A DNA stretch of 64,000 nt. It comes from Microbacterium lacus. Lineage in GTDB: Bacteria > Actinomycetota > Actinomycetes > Actinomycetales > Microbacteriaceae. Below are positions 25,915 through 33,832 of this stretch, piece after piece. Both the position numbers and the translations under genes were made by a program. The stretch lies in contig NZ_NMUM01000009.1 in NCBI RefSeq assembly GCF_002812805.1, positions 62,001 through 126,000 on the forward strand, given 5' to 3'. Positions within the stretch are counted from its first letter, which is position 1. Each line of letters opens with the position of its first letter. Under the pieces are notes generated by a model. It made no database searches. It was not told where the DNA came from and saw only the letters and a list, made by a program, of their open reading frames with translations.

Positions 25915-26415
25915 ATGAACGAAACGATCGACGCGGTCGCCGACGGTCATACTCACGCGCCCTCCACGGACCGGCAGGAAGACTGCGCCGCAGACACGAC
26001 GGCCCCCCTGCATCTGCCCCACCTGGCAGCCGAATGCCCGAAGTGCTTCACCGAGTTGCAGCGCGATCGCGACTGGTGGCTGGCCCGGCCCGCGGGTGCC
26101 CGCCTCGTCGGTCTCGTCGTCGCACGCGACGGGATGCCCACGGTCACCGAACAGCGAGATGAGCTGACCCGCTTCGGCGTGCCCATCGCGGGGTTCCGGC
26201 ACCCCTCACCCGAGATCCTCGAGGGATGGTCCGACCGGCTCGGTCGGTTCTTCGCGACCCTCCAGCATGGGGACGTCCTCGTCGTCGCGAACGTGCACGC
26301 CCTGGGGCGGGACATCGACGAAGAGACTCGCGCCGTCGCGGAGCTGCACGCGCGCGGTGTCGTCGTGAAGGTGCTCAGCCACGGCGGGCGGCACCTGTTC
26401 GACACCGGACGCTGA
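25915..26415 (+). CDS. Degenerate serine-resolvase-like domain protein
   Basis: 166 residues from ATG 25915 (CAGGGAG five bases upstream). The first 50 residues are acidic and low in structure, with DRDWWLARPAG at the junction. Residues about 62-160 follow the order of a serine recombinase N-terminal domain: an opening strand LVGLVVARDG, EQRDELTRFGV, GDVLVVANVHALGRDIDEETRAVAEL and HARGVVVKVLSHGG. The catalytic Ser that normally follows the first strand (Y-x-R-x-S) is missing: VARDGMPTV stands in its place. No DNA-binding helix-turn-helix follows. It therefore looks like a domesticated, non-catalytic relative. Function unknown. Confidence 0.7.
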   Translation: MNETIDAVADGHTHAPSTDRQEDCAADTTAPLHLPHLAAECPKCFTELQRDRDWWLARPAGARLVGLVVARDGMPTVTEQRDELTRFGVPIAGFRHPSPEILEGWSDRLGRFFATLQHGDVLVVANVHALGRDIDEETRAVAELHARGVVVKVLSHGGRHLFDTGR

Positions 26416-26467
26416 CCGCACCGGCATTTCGACTCGGCGCTGCGCGCCGTGCTCGATGGCCGGGTCG
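26416..26467. other. Convergent 3' spacer with hairpin
   Basis: Between the resolvase-like gene and the uvrA-like gene. It contains CATTTCGACTCGGCGCTGCG, with a 6-bp hairpin CGGCGC-TGC-GCGCCG. The TTTCGACTC word resembles the dispersed repeats at 22757, 60085 and 63479 and may be a remnant of one. Confidence 0.4.
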
Positions 26468-28813
26468 TCAGGAGCCGACGTACGTCCGAAGGTGCTGGGC
26501 GGTCAGAGTTTCTCCCGATGCCACCAACTCGGCCGGAGTGCCCTCGAAGACGATCCGACCGCCATCACGTCCGGCGCCCGGACCCATGTCGATGATCCAG
26601 TCGGCGTGAGCCATCACAGCCTGGTGATGCTCGATCACGATGACCGAGTTCCCGGCGTCGACCAGGCGGTCGAGCAGCCCCAGCAGGTTGTCGACGTCGG
26701 CCAGGTGCAGTCCCGTCGTCGGTTCGTCGAGCACGTACACCGCGCCTTTCTTGGCCATGCTGATGGCGAGTTTCAGGCGCTGTCGCTCACCCCCCGAGAG
26801 CGTATTCAGGCGCTGACCGAGGGTGATGTACGAAAGTCCCACGTCGACCATCCGCGCCAGCGTCGTGTGGGCCGGGCCGGACGGGAAGAACTCGGATGCC
26901 TCGGCCGCCGACATCGACATGACCTCGTGGATGTTGGCCCCGTTCAGGCGGTACGCGAGAACCTCGTCCGAGAAGCCCTTGCCCTCGCACACCTCGCAGA
27001 CCGTCTCGACCGTCGAGGCGAACCCGAGCTCGGTGATGATGATCCCGAGTCCCTTGCAGACGGGGCAGGCGCCGGCCGAGTTCGCGCTGAAGAGGGCGGG
27101 TTTGACACCATTCGCCTTCGCGAAGGCGGCGCGGATGCCATCGAGCACACCCGTGTAGGTCGCCGGGTTGCTGCGCCGAGAACCGCGGATCGGTGCCTGG
27201 TCGACGACCACGACGTCCTCGAACGACGGCAGGTGCCCGTGGATGAGCGACGACTTGCCCGATCCGGCCACCCCCGTCACGACGGTCAGGATGCCGAGCG
27301 GGATGTCGACGTCGACGTTCTGCAGGTTGTGCTGCGTCGCGCCGCGGATCTGCAGGGCGCTCGTGGATGCGCGCACGGAGGGCTTCAGCCGGGCGCGATG
27401 ATCCAGATGGCGGCCGGTGAGGGTGTCGGAGGCGCGGAGCCCCGCGACATCCCCCGTGAAGGTGATCTCTCCCCCGTTGCGCCCGGCACCCGGACCCAGG
27501 TCCACGACGTGGTCGGCGATCGCGATCACCTCGGGTTTGTGCTCGACGACCAGCACGGTGTTGCCCTTGTCGCGCAGGCGTCGGAGGAGATCGTTCATGC
27601 GCTCGATGTCGTGCGGGTGGAGTCCCGCGGTCGGCTCGTCGAACACATAGGTGATGTCGGTCAGGCTCGATCCGAGGTGGCGGATCATCTTGGTGCGCTG
27701 CGCCTCTCCGCCCGACAGCGTTCCGCTGGAGCGATCGAGCGACAGGTACCCCAGACCGATCTCCACGAACGAGTCGACCAGGTGGCGGAGGCCCGCCAGA
27801 AGCGGTGCGACCTCGGGGTCGTCGATCGTCCGGAGCCACGCGGCGAGGTCCGTGATCTGCATGGCCGCCGCATCCGCGATGCTCACGCCCCCGATCGTCG
27901 ACGATCGCGCCGCCTCGCTCAGGCGCGTCCCGCCGCAGTCGGGACGGGCGGTGAACTTGACCGCGCGATCGACGAAGGCGCGGATGTGGGGCTGCAGCGC
28001 ATCGCGATCCTTCTGGAGGAAGCTCTTCGTGATCTTCGGAATCAGGCCCTCGTAGGTCATGTTGAAGTCACGCATTTTGACCTTCACGGGCTCCTTGTAG
28101 AGGAAGTCCTGGCGCTCCTGCTCGGTGAAGTCGCGGATCTTCTTGTCGGGGTCGAGAAACCCCGACTCGGTGAAGCCGCGCACCATCCACCCGTCGACGT
28201 TGTAGCCGGGGATCGTGATGGCGCCCTCGGCGAGCGATTTGCCGCTGTCGAACAGTTCGTCCAGGTCGATGTCACTGGCCTCGCCGAGGCCTTCGCATCG
28301 CGGGCACATCCCACCCGTGACAGAGAACGATCGCGCCTCACGCGTGCCGTCATCTTTCTTGATCACGCCCGACCCGCTCACCGACGGGACGTTGAACGAG
28401 AAGGCCTGCGGCGATCCGATCTGCGGTGTGCCGAGCCGACTGAACAGCATCCGCAGCATTGCGTGTGCGTCCGTCGCTGTTCCCACCGTTGAGCGTGCGT
28501 TCGCGCCCATCCGCTCCTGATCGACGAGGATCGCGGGCGAGAGGTTCTCGAGCGCGTCCACGTCGGGACGGTCGGGGGCCGCCATGAACTGCTGAATGAA
28601 GGTCGAGTACGTCTCGTTGATCAGGCGCTGCGATTCGGCGGCGATCGTGCCGAAGACGAGCGACGACTTGCCCGATCCACTCACCCCGGTGAAGACCGTC
28701 AGGCGCCGCTTCGGAATCTCGAGCGAAACGTTCTTCAGATTGTTTTCGCGCGCGCCGATGACCCGGATGACTTCGTGCGCGTCCGCGACGTGCCCCGCCT
28801 GTCGATCAACCAT
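26468..28813 (-). CDS. UvrA-like ABC ATPase (short, class III type)
   Basis: 781 residues, clearly shorter than the 950 or so residues of housekeeping UvrA. Two ABC modules are seen: Walker A GVSGSGKSSLVF (about 43) and GVAGSGKSSLIH (about 517), and signatures TLSGGEAQRTKM (about 365) and TLSGGERQRLKL (about 685). Zinc-binding Cys pairs are present in GGMCPRCEGLG, CPVCKGLG and CEVCEGKG. The short form lacks the DNA-damage-binding insertion region and is related to DrrC/UvrA2 proteins tied to resistance to DNA-binding drugs. No uvrB or uvrC is nearby. Its exact role is uncertain. Confidence 0.9.
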   Translation of the reverse strand: MVDRQAGHVADAHEVIRVIGARENNLKNVSLEIPKRRLTVFTGVSGSGKSSLVFGTIAAESQRLINETYSTFIQQFMAAPDRPDVDALENLSPAILVDQERMGANARSTVGTATDAHAMLRMLFSRLGTPQIGSPQAFSFNVPSVSGSGVIKKDDGTREARSFSVTGGMCPRCEGLGEASDIDLDELFDSGKSLAEGAITIPGYNVDGWMVRGFTESGFLDPDKKIRDFTEQERQDFLYKEPVKVKMRDFNMTYEGLIPKITKSFLQKDRDALQPHIRAFVDRAVKFTARPDCGGTRLSEAARSSTIGGVSIADAAAMQITDLAAWLRTIDDPEVAPLLAGLRHLVDSFVEIGLGYLSLDRSSGTLSGGEAQRTKMIRHLGSSLTDITYVFDEPTAGLHPHDIERMNDLLRRLRDKGNTVLVVEHKPEVIAIADHVVDLGPGAGRNGGEITFTGDVAGLRASDTLTGRHLDHRARLKPSVRASTSALQIRGATQHNLQNVDVDIPLGILTVVTGVAGSGKSSLIHGHLPSFEDVVVVDQAPIRGSRRSNPATYTGVLDGIRAAFAKANGVKPALFSANSAGACPVCKGLGIIITELGFASTVETVCEVCEGKGFSDEVLAYRLNGANIHEVMSMSAAEASEFFPSGPAHTTLARMVDVGLSYITLGQRLNTLSGGERQRLKLAISMAKKGAVYVLDEPTTGLHLADVDNLLGLLDRLVDAGNSVIVIEHHQAVMAHADWIIDMGPGAGRDGGRIVFEGTPAELVASGETLTAQHLRTYVGS

Positions 28814-28842
28814 GGGTGGTCCCCTCTTCGGGGACCAGTGTG

Positions 28843-28877
28843 CCCCACACCGCGGACGTTGTGTGTCCGGTGTGGGG
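28843..28877. terminator. Hairpin between uvrA-like and DUF6458 genes
   Basis: CCCCACACCGCGGAC (28843-28857) pairs with GTCCGGTGTGGGG (28865-28877) with a two-base bulge. First of two stems placed back to back downstream of the leftward DUF6458 gene and upstream of the uvrA-like gene. Confidence 0.65.
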
Positions 28878-28886
28878 CGACGGGAT

Positions 28887-28947
28887 GCTCCGCTGTCACA
28901 GATCGACGTCGGCGCGGGCGCGGAGGGTCGATCTGTGACAGCGGAGC
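28887..28947. terminator. Long 21-bp perfect stem-loop after the DUF6458 gene
   Basis: GCTCCGCTGTCACAGATCGA plus C (28887-28907) is perfectly complementary to 28927-28947, with a 19-base GC-rich loop. It ends seven bases before the DUF6458 stop codon. A 21-bp perfect stem is far more than termination needs and may be part of a dispersed element. Confidence 0.75.
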
Positions 28948-28954
28948 GGCCGTG

Positions 28955-29215
28955 TCAGACGCGCGGGTCTTCGGGTGCGCTGGTCTCGCTGCGCGTGACG
29001 CGCTCACCCGAGACGGGATCGACGCCGCTGCGGGTCGTCGAGGCGACGCTGCGCCGACGAGCCAGCAGCGCGATCCCGATGATCGTGATGATGACGCCGG
29101 CGCCCATCAGGATGTAGCCGACCGTCTTGATGTCGATCCAGCCGAGGTCGACGTTGAGCGCGAAGGCGCAGATCGCGCCGACCGCGAAGAGAAAGATGCC
29201 GAATCCGATGCTCAT
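28955..29215 (-). CDS. DUF6458-like small membrane protein
   Basis: 86 residues. It begins MSIGFGIFLFAVGAICAFAL (first helix), continues with NVDLGWIDIKTVGYILMGAG (the WIDI segment and second helix) and has a basic turn ARRRS followed by a polar tail. This two-helix layout with LxWIDxxxxGYILM is typical of a small family in Actinobacteria. Function unknown. The start is set by homologous spacing; the reading frame is open upstream but crosses the acyl-CoA dehydrogenase terminator hairpin. Confidence 0.85.
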   Translation of the reverse strand: MSIGFGIFLFAVGAICAFALNVDLGWIDIKTVGYILMGAGVIITIIGIALLARRRSVASTTRSGVDPVSGERVTRSETSAPEDPRV

Positions 29216-29274
29216 GAGGTGCCTGCTTTCGGTGTTTGCGGCGCGGCCAATCGGCGCGCCGCGGACGACCCTAC

Positions 29275-29322
29275 GCATGCCGAAGGCCGGACGCGACGGG
29301 TTGCGCCCGGCCTTCGGCATGC
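29275..29322 (-). terminator. Terminator of the acyl-CoA dehydrogenase gene
   Basis: A 16-bp perfect stem GCATGCCGAAGGCCGG (29275-29290) with its complement at 29307-29322, loop of 16 bases, ending nine bases beyond the stop codon of the leftward gene. Confidence 0.8.
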
Positions 29323-29331
29323 GGTAAGGGC

Positions 29332-31446
29332 TCATGCTCGGGTCGGAGTCTTCCCCTTCTTCTCGGGGACGGGAGCCGATCCGGATGCCTCGAGCGCGGC
29401 GTAGTACGCCCGCGCCTCGTCCTGGCGCGCCTTCTCGGCACCCGTCGCGATCGGTGCGCGCACGTGCTCGGGGGCGAAGCCGAAGGCCTCGACGAGGTCG
29501 AGCGAATGCGGCCGCAGTCGCACGCACAGGCGATCGATGTAGCTCGACACAGCCCCTCCGCGCTGGGCGGAGAGGCGCCCGTTGATGAGGTACCAGGCCA
29601 GGTGCTTCTCGATCATGCTGAGGCCGAACAGGTCGCGAAGCCACGTCAGCACCTGACGGCTGCCCTCGTCCGTGATGCGCGCGAGGGCGTCCGTGAACGC
29701 CTCCCACTGCAGCAGCTCTCCGTGCGCGCGCGCCGCCTCGATCAGCTCGGACTGGTTGGCGTTGAACAACGCGGCAGCCTCGTCGCGTGGCAGTTTCGCG
29801 GCGGAACGCAGGCGCCCCGCGATGTCGGCGACCATCTGCTGCACGCGGCCTGCCAGCAGCTCGTGCTGCTGGTCCGCACGCAGACCGCGCTCGACCGACC
29901 TCGCGGTCGAACCGAGGTCACCGACCGCCTGTCCGAGCTGACGAAGTCCAGCACCGTGGAAGAACTTGCCCGCGGTCTGCCCGACGGCGAAGGCCGCGAG
30001 AGCCCGAGCATCCTTGTCCTTGAACTGCCGGCCGTAGTCGGTCAGCAGACGCTTGCCGACGAGCTGCAGCAGCACGTTGTTGTCGCCCTCGAACGTGGCG
30101 AAGATGTCGAGGTCGGCGCGCAGTCCCACGAGGCGATTCTCGAAGAGGAAGCCGTTGCCGCCGCACGCTTCGCGTGACTCCTGCAGGGTGTCGAGGGCGT
30201 GCCAGGTCGAGAGCGGCTTGAGCGCCGCCGCCAGGGTCTCGAGGTCTTCGCGGTCGGCGTCGGTGTCGGACTTTCCGCTGAACACGGCGTCGAACTTCTG
30301 CAGGAATTCATCGTGCGCGAAGAGTCCGGCATAGGTCGTCGCGAGACGGGGGAACAGGCGGCGCTGGTGGCGGCCGTAGTCCATCAGCACAACCTCGTCG
30401 GTGCCGGCCCCGGAGTCGAACTGGCGGCGCTGCGTGGCGTAGGTGATCGCGATGTTGAGCCCGAGAGCCGACGCCCACATGGCGGACCCGTCGAGCGACA
30501 CGCGACCCTGGACGAGCGTGCCGAGCATCGTGAAGAAGCGGCGGCCGGGGCTCGAGATGTCGCTCGAGTAGGTGCCGTCCGCGGCCACGTCGCCGTACTT
30601 GTTGAGCAGGTTGGTGCGGGGGACGCGCACGCCGTCGAAGTGCAGGCGGCCGTTGTCGATGCCGTTCAAGCCACCCTTCAGCCCGTCGTCCTCGCCGCCG
30701 ATGCCGGGCAGGAAGTCGCCGTTCGCATCACGGAGCGGCACGTAGAAGCAGTGCACGCCGTGATTCACGCCGTTGGTGATGAGCTGCGCGAAGACCGTCG
30801 CCGCGATGCCGTGCAGGGCCGCGTTGCCGAGGTAGTCCTTCCACGCACCGCGGAACGGCGTCTGGATAACGAACTCCTCCGTCGCCGGGTCGTAGGTCGC
30901 GGTCGTGCCGATGGCCGCGACATCCGACCCGTGACCGGTCTCGGTCATCGCGAAGGCGCCGGGGATCTCGAGGCTCATGATGCCGGGCAGCCACTTGTCG
31001 TGGTGCTCCTTCGTGCCGAGCTGCAGAACGGCCGACCCGAACAGGCCCCACTGGACGCCGGCCTTGATCTGCAGGCTGGGATCCGCGGTGACGAGTTCTT
31101 CGAAGCCCGCGATGTTCGAGCCGTTGTTCTCCTCGCCGCCGTACGCCTTCGGGAACGCGCGGTGAACGCCGCCCTGTTCGACCAGCAGGTGGAGCTGGCC
31201 CAGCACGCGCTCGCGATGCGCGTCCATGCCGAGGGAATCGTCACGCCAGAGGTCGGGGTTCTTCGTCATCTCGCGGGCGACGCGGCGGGTGTCGGCCCAG
31301 GTTCCGAGCAGCAGGTCCGTGACCTGCGCGATGTCGATGCGTGGATCGGATGCCTCGGCGGCGCTGTTCGGCGCGTGGGTCGCACCACCCGCGGGGGTGC
31401 GCTTGTCACTCGAGGGCTTGCGGGAGCGAACGGCGGTGTCAGCCAT
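29332..31446 (-). CDS. Acyl-CoA dehydrogenase/oxidase family protein
   Basis: 704 residues from ATG 31446 (GAGAGGACAG upstream); a start at 31503 has no ribosome site. The length fits acyl-CoA oxidases or large dehydrogenases. FAD/acyl-CoA domain markers: VTADPSLQIKAGVQWGLFGS (about 125), GAFAMTETGHGSDVAAIGTTATYD (flavin and substrate-binding strand, about 165), and SSPGRRFFTMLGTLVQGRVS (about 295). The C-terminal helical domain has REACGGNGFLFENRLVGLRADLDIFATFEGDNNVLLQLVGKRLL (about 430-475, in two pieces), where the Glu of FEGDN is the expected base region. It carries out the first oxidation of fatty acyl-CoA. The N-terminal 60 residues are basic and disordered. Confidence 0.9.
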   Translation of the reverse strand: MADTAVRSRKPSSDKRTPAGGATHAPNSAAEASDPRIDIAQVTDLLLGTWADTRRVAREMTKNPDLWRDDSLGMDAHRERVLGQLHLLVEQGGVHRAFPKAYGGEENNGSNIAGFEELVTADPSLQIKAGVQWGLFGSAVLQLGTKEHHDKWLPGIMSLEIPGAFAMTETGHGSDVAAIGTTATYDPATEEFVIQTPFRGAWKDYLGNAALHGIAATVFAQLITNGVNHGVHCFYVPLRDANGDFLPGIGGEDDGLKGGLNGIDNGRLHFDGVRVPRTNLLNKYGDVAADGTYSSDISSPGRRFFTMLGTLVQGRVSLDGSAMWASALGLNIAITYATQRRQFDSGAGTDEVVLMDYGRHQRRLFPRLATTYAGLFAHDEFLQKFDAVFSGKSDTDADREDLETLAAALKPLSTWHALDTLQESREACGGNGFLFENRLVGLRADLDIFATFEGDNNVLLQLVGKRLLTDYGRQFKDKDARALAAFAVGQTAGKFFHGAGLRQLGQAVGDLGSTARSVERGLRADQQHELLAGRVQQMVADIAGRLRSAAKLPRDEAAALFNANQSELIEAARAHGELLQWEAFTDALARITDEGSRQVLTWLRDLFGLSMIEKHLAWYLINGRLSAQRGGAVSSYIDRLCVRLRPHSLDLVEAFGFAPEHVRAPIATGAEKARQDEARAYYAALEASGSAPVPEKKGKTPTRA

Positions 31447-31606
31447 GACTGTCCTCTCGACAGCGAAAACTACAGGGGTGACGTCATCGTAGGACTGCCA
31501 CAACGATGCGTGAACTCACCTGTGCCCATACGCCAAGGGCCAGGCACCCCGTCCGCCGGGTGGATTGTCGCCTCCCCACACACCGGGGAACGGGCGGGAC
31601 GACCGG

Positions 31607-33652
31607 CTACGCCCCAGCGATCACCGCGAGCACGGCCTCGCCGTACGCCTCACGCTTTTTCGCGCCGATGCCCGTGATGCCATCCAGCTCGGCCGCCGAC
31701 GAGGGACGGTGCTCGGACAGCGCACGCAGGGTCGCATCGCCGAACACGATGTACGCCGGCATGCCCAGCTCGCGGGCCGTTTCGGCGCGCCAGGCGCGGA
31801 GGGCTTCGAAGAGCGGCTGGTCGGCCGCATCCACGTCCGCCGATGCGGCCGTTCGTCGCGAACGAGATCCACCGCCCCCGCCGCCGGTGCGCCCGAGCAC
31901 ATCGCGCCGCAGCGGCACGGGCGCTTCGCCGCGCAGCACGGAACCGGCCGGTTCGCCGAGAGCCAGGGTGCCGTACTCGCCCTGCGCCACGAGGATGCCG
32001 CGCGCGAGCAGCTGGCGGATGACGCTTCGCCAGTCCTGGTCGCTCAACTCGGCACCCAGGCCGTAGGTCGAAAGCTTGTCGTGACCCTGTTGCCGGATGC
32101 GGTCGGTGGAAGCCCCGCGCAGGATGTCGACGAGATGCCCCGCACCGAACGCCTGGCCGCGCTCGCGTTGCAGACGCACGATGGTCGAGAGGAGCTTCTG
32201 CGCCGGGACGAGTCCGTCCCAGGTCTCGGGCGGAGTGAGACACGTATCGCAGTTGCCACACGGACCGGACGCCTCGCCGAAGTATCCGAGCAGGTTCTGC
32301 CGCCGACATCCGACCGTCTCGCAGAGCGCGAGCATCGCGTCGAGGTGCTGACCGAGTCGCGTCTTGTACGAGCGGTCGCCGGGGCTCTGATCGATCATGC
32401 GCCGCTGCTGCACCACGTCGCCGAGGCCGTAGACCATCCAGGCGACGGATGGTTCGCCATCGCGACCCGCGCGGCCCGTCTCCTGGTAATAACCCTCGAC
32501 CGACTTCGGCAGGTCGACATGAGCGACGAAACGAACATCCGGCTTGTCGATCCCCATGCCGAAGGCGATGGTCGCGACCATGACCACACCGTCCTCACGC
32601 AGGAACCGGGACTGATGCGTCGAGCGCGTCGAGGCGTCGAGGCCCGCGTGATACGGCAGCGCGTTGATCCCCTGCGTCCGAAGGTAGGCGGCCGTCTGGT
32701 CGACGCTCTTGCGGCTGAGCGCGTAGACGATCCCGGCCGATCCCTCGGGCTGTGTGCGGATGAAGGACAGCAGCTGCTTGCGCGGCTCGACCTTCGGCTC
32801 GACGCGGTACTGGATGTTCGGGCGATCAAAGCTCGCCACGAAATGCCGGGCCTCGGGCAGCCGCAGCCGCTCGCCGATCTCGGCGTGGGTCGCGGGTGTC
32901 GCGGTGGCGGTCAGGGCGAGGCGCGGCACCCCCGGGAACCGCTCGGCCAGGTCGCCGAGTCCTAGGTAGTCGGGCCGGAAGTCGTGCCCCCACTGCGAGA
33001 CGCAGTGCGCCTCGTCGATCGCGATGACGCTGAGCTTGCCGCCCTCGAGCAGGCGGGCAGTCGACGAGGTGTTCAGACGCTCCGGCGCAACATAGAGCAG
33101 GTCGAGCTCGCCACCGAGGTAGGCGCGCTCCACCTGTGCACGCTCGTCCGGCGCCTGAGTGGAGTTGAGGTACGCGGCGCGCACGCCGTTGGCGCGGAGA
33201 GCGTCGACCTGGTCGTGCATCAGGGCGATGAGCGGCGAGACGACCAGGCCGGTGCCCTCGCGGACGAGCGCCGGCACCTGGTAGCACACGCTCTTGCCCG
33301 CGCCCGTGGGCATCAGGACAATGGCATCGCCGCCCGCGACGACGTGTTCGATGACGTCGGCCTGATCGCCGCGGAACGCGTCGTACCCGTAGACGGTGCG
33401 GAGCGCATCGAGTGGGGTGGCGTATCCGGATGCGGCGGCGCGACGCTCTCGCGGAGGAGCGGTCGCTGCGGCCGGGCGACTGGAGCCGGTAGCGAGCGGC
33501 GCCGGGGCGGCCCAGTCGGGTGGGGGTGCGCCCGTGTCGGGCGGCGGCACCCAGTCGTCGGGTTCGGGGGCCCAGTCATCCGGTGGCGGTTCGTCCCACG
33601 CACCGGCCCACTGCTCGCCCGCGGCGGACGGATCGGAAGGGGCTGGGGGCAC
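31607..33652 (-). CDS. recQ: ATP-dependent DNA helicase RecQ
   Basis: 681 residues. GTG start supported by TACACT (33659-33664) six bases upstream, a leaderless arrangement. The N-terminal 90 residues are rich in Pro, Trp and Asp and probably disordered. Helicase motifs: [18 protein letters not shown] (Walker A), [21 protein letters not shown] (DEAH plus the RecQ aromatic loop), [25 protein letters not shown] (motif VI). The zinc-binding RecQ-Ct has Cys in [18 protein letters not shown] and CGNCDTC. A winged helix and an HRDC domain (about 600-681) end the protein. It unwinds recombination and replication intermediates. Confidence 0.94.
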   Translation of the reverse strand: MPPAPSDPSAAGEQWAGAWDEPPPDDWAPEPDDWVPPPDTGAPPPDWAAPAPLATGSSRPAAATAPPRERRAAASGYATPLDALRTVYGYDAFRGDQADVIEHVVAGGDAIVLMPTGAGKSVCYQVPALVREGTGLVVSPLIALMHDQVDALRANGVRAAYLNSTQAPDERAQVERAYLGGELDLLYVAPERLNTSSTARLLEGGKLSVIAIDEAHCVSQWGHDFRPDYLGLGDLAERFPGVPRLALTATATPATHAEIGERLRLPEARHFVASFDRPNIQYRVEPKVEPRKQLLSFIRTQPEGSAGIVYALSRKSVDQTAAYLRTQGINALPYHAGLDASTRSTHQSRFLREDGVVMVATIAFGMGIDKPDVRFVAHVDLPKSVEGYYQETGRAGRDGEPSVAWMVYGLGDVVQQRRMIDQSPGDRSYKTRLGQHLDAMLALCETVGCRRQNLLGYFGEASGPCGNCDTCLTPPETWDGLVPAQKLLSTIVRLQRERGQAFGAGHLVDILRGASTDRIRQQGHDKLSTYGLGAELSDQDWRSVIRQLLARGILVAQGEYGTLALGEPAGSVLRGEAPVPLRRDVLGRTGGGGGGSRSRRTAASADVDAADQPLFEALRAWRAETARELGMPAYIVFGDATLRALSEHRPSSAAELDGITGIGAKKREAYGEAVLAVIAGA

Positions 33653-33832
33653 CTGTCGAGTGTAACGAGCGCCCCCGACGCTCGGCCCGGGCGGGGGCAG
33701 CGCGACGAGCAGCGAACATCGCGGAGGTTCGCTGGGGCTGAAGTGAACACGGGGCTAGTTTTGGGCGACACGAAAGCCAACCACACCTCTCGGATGTTCG
33801 CGGCGTCCCGCGTCGACCACGGGGCGTGGACG

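Noticed and set aside
26456-28492. 678-codon plus-strand frame opposite the uvrA-like gene
   Set aside because: No motifs; the minus-strand protein has both ABC modules intact.
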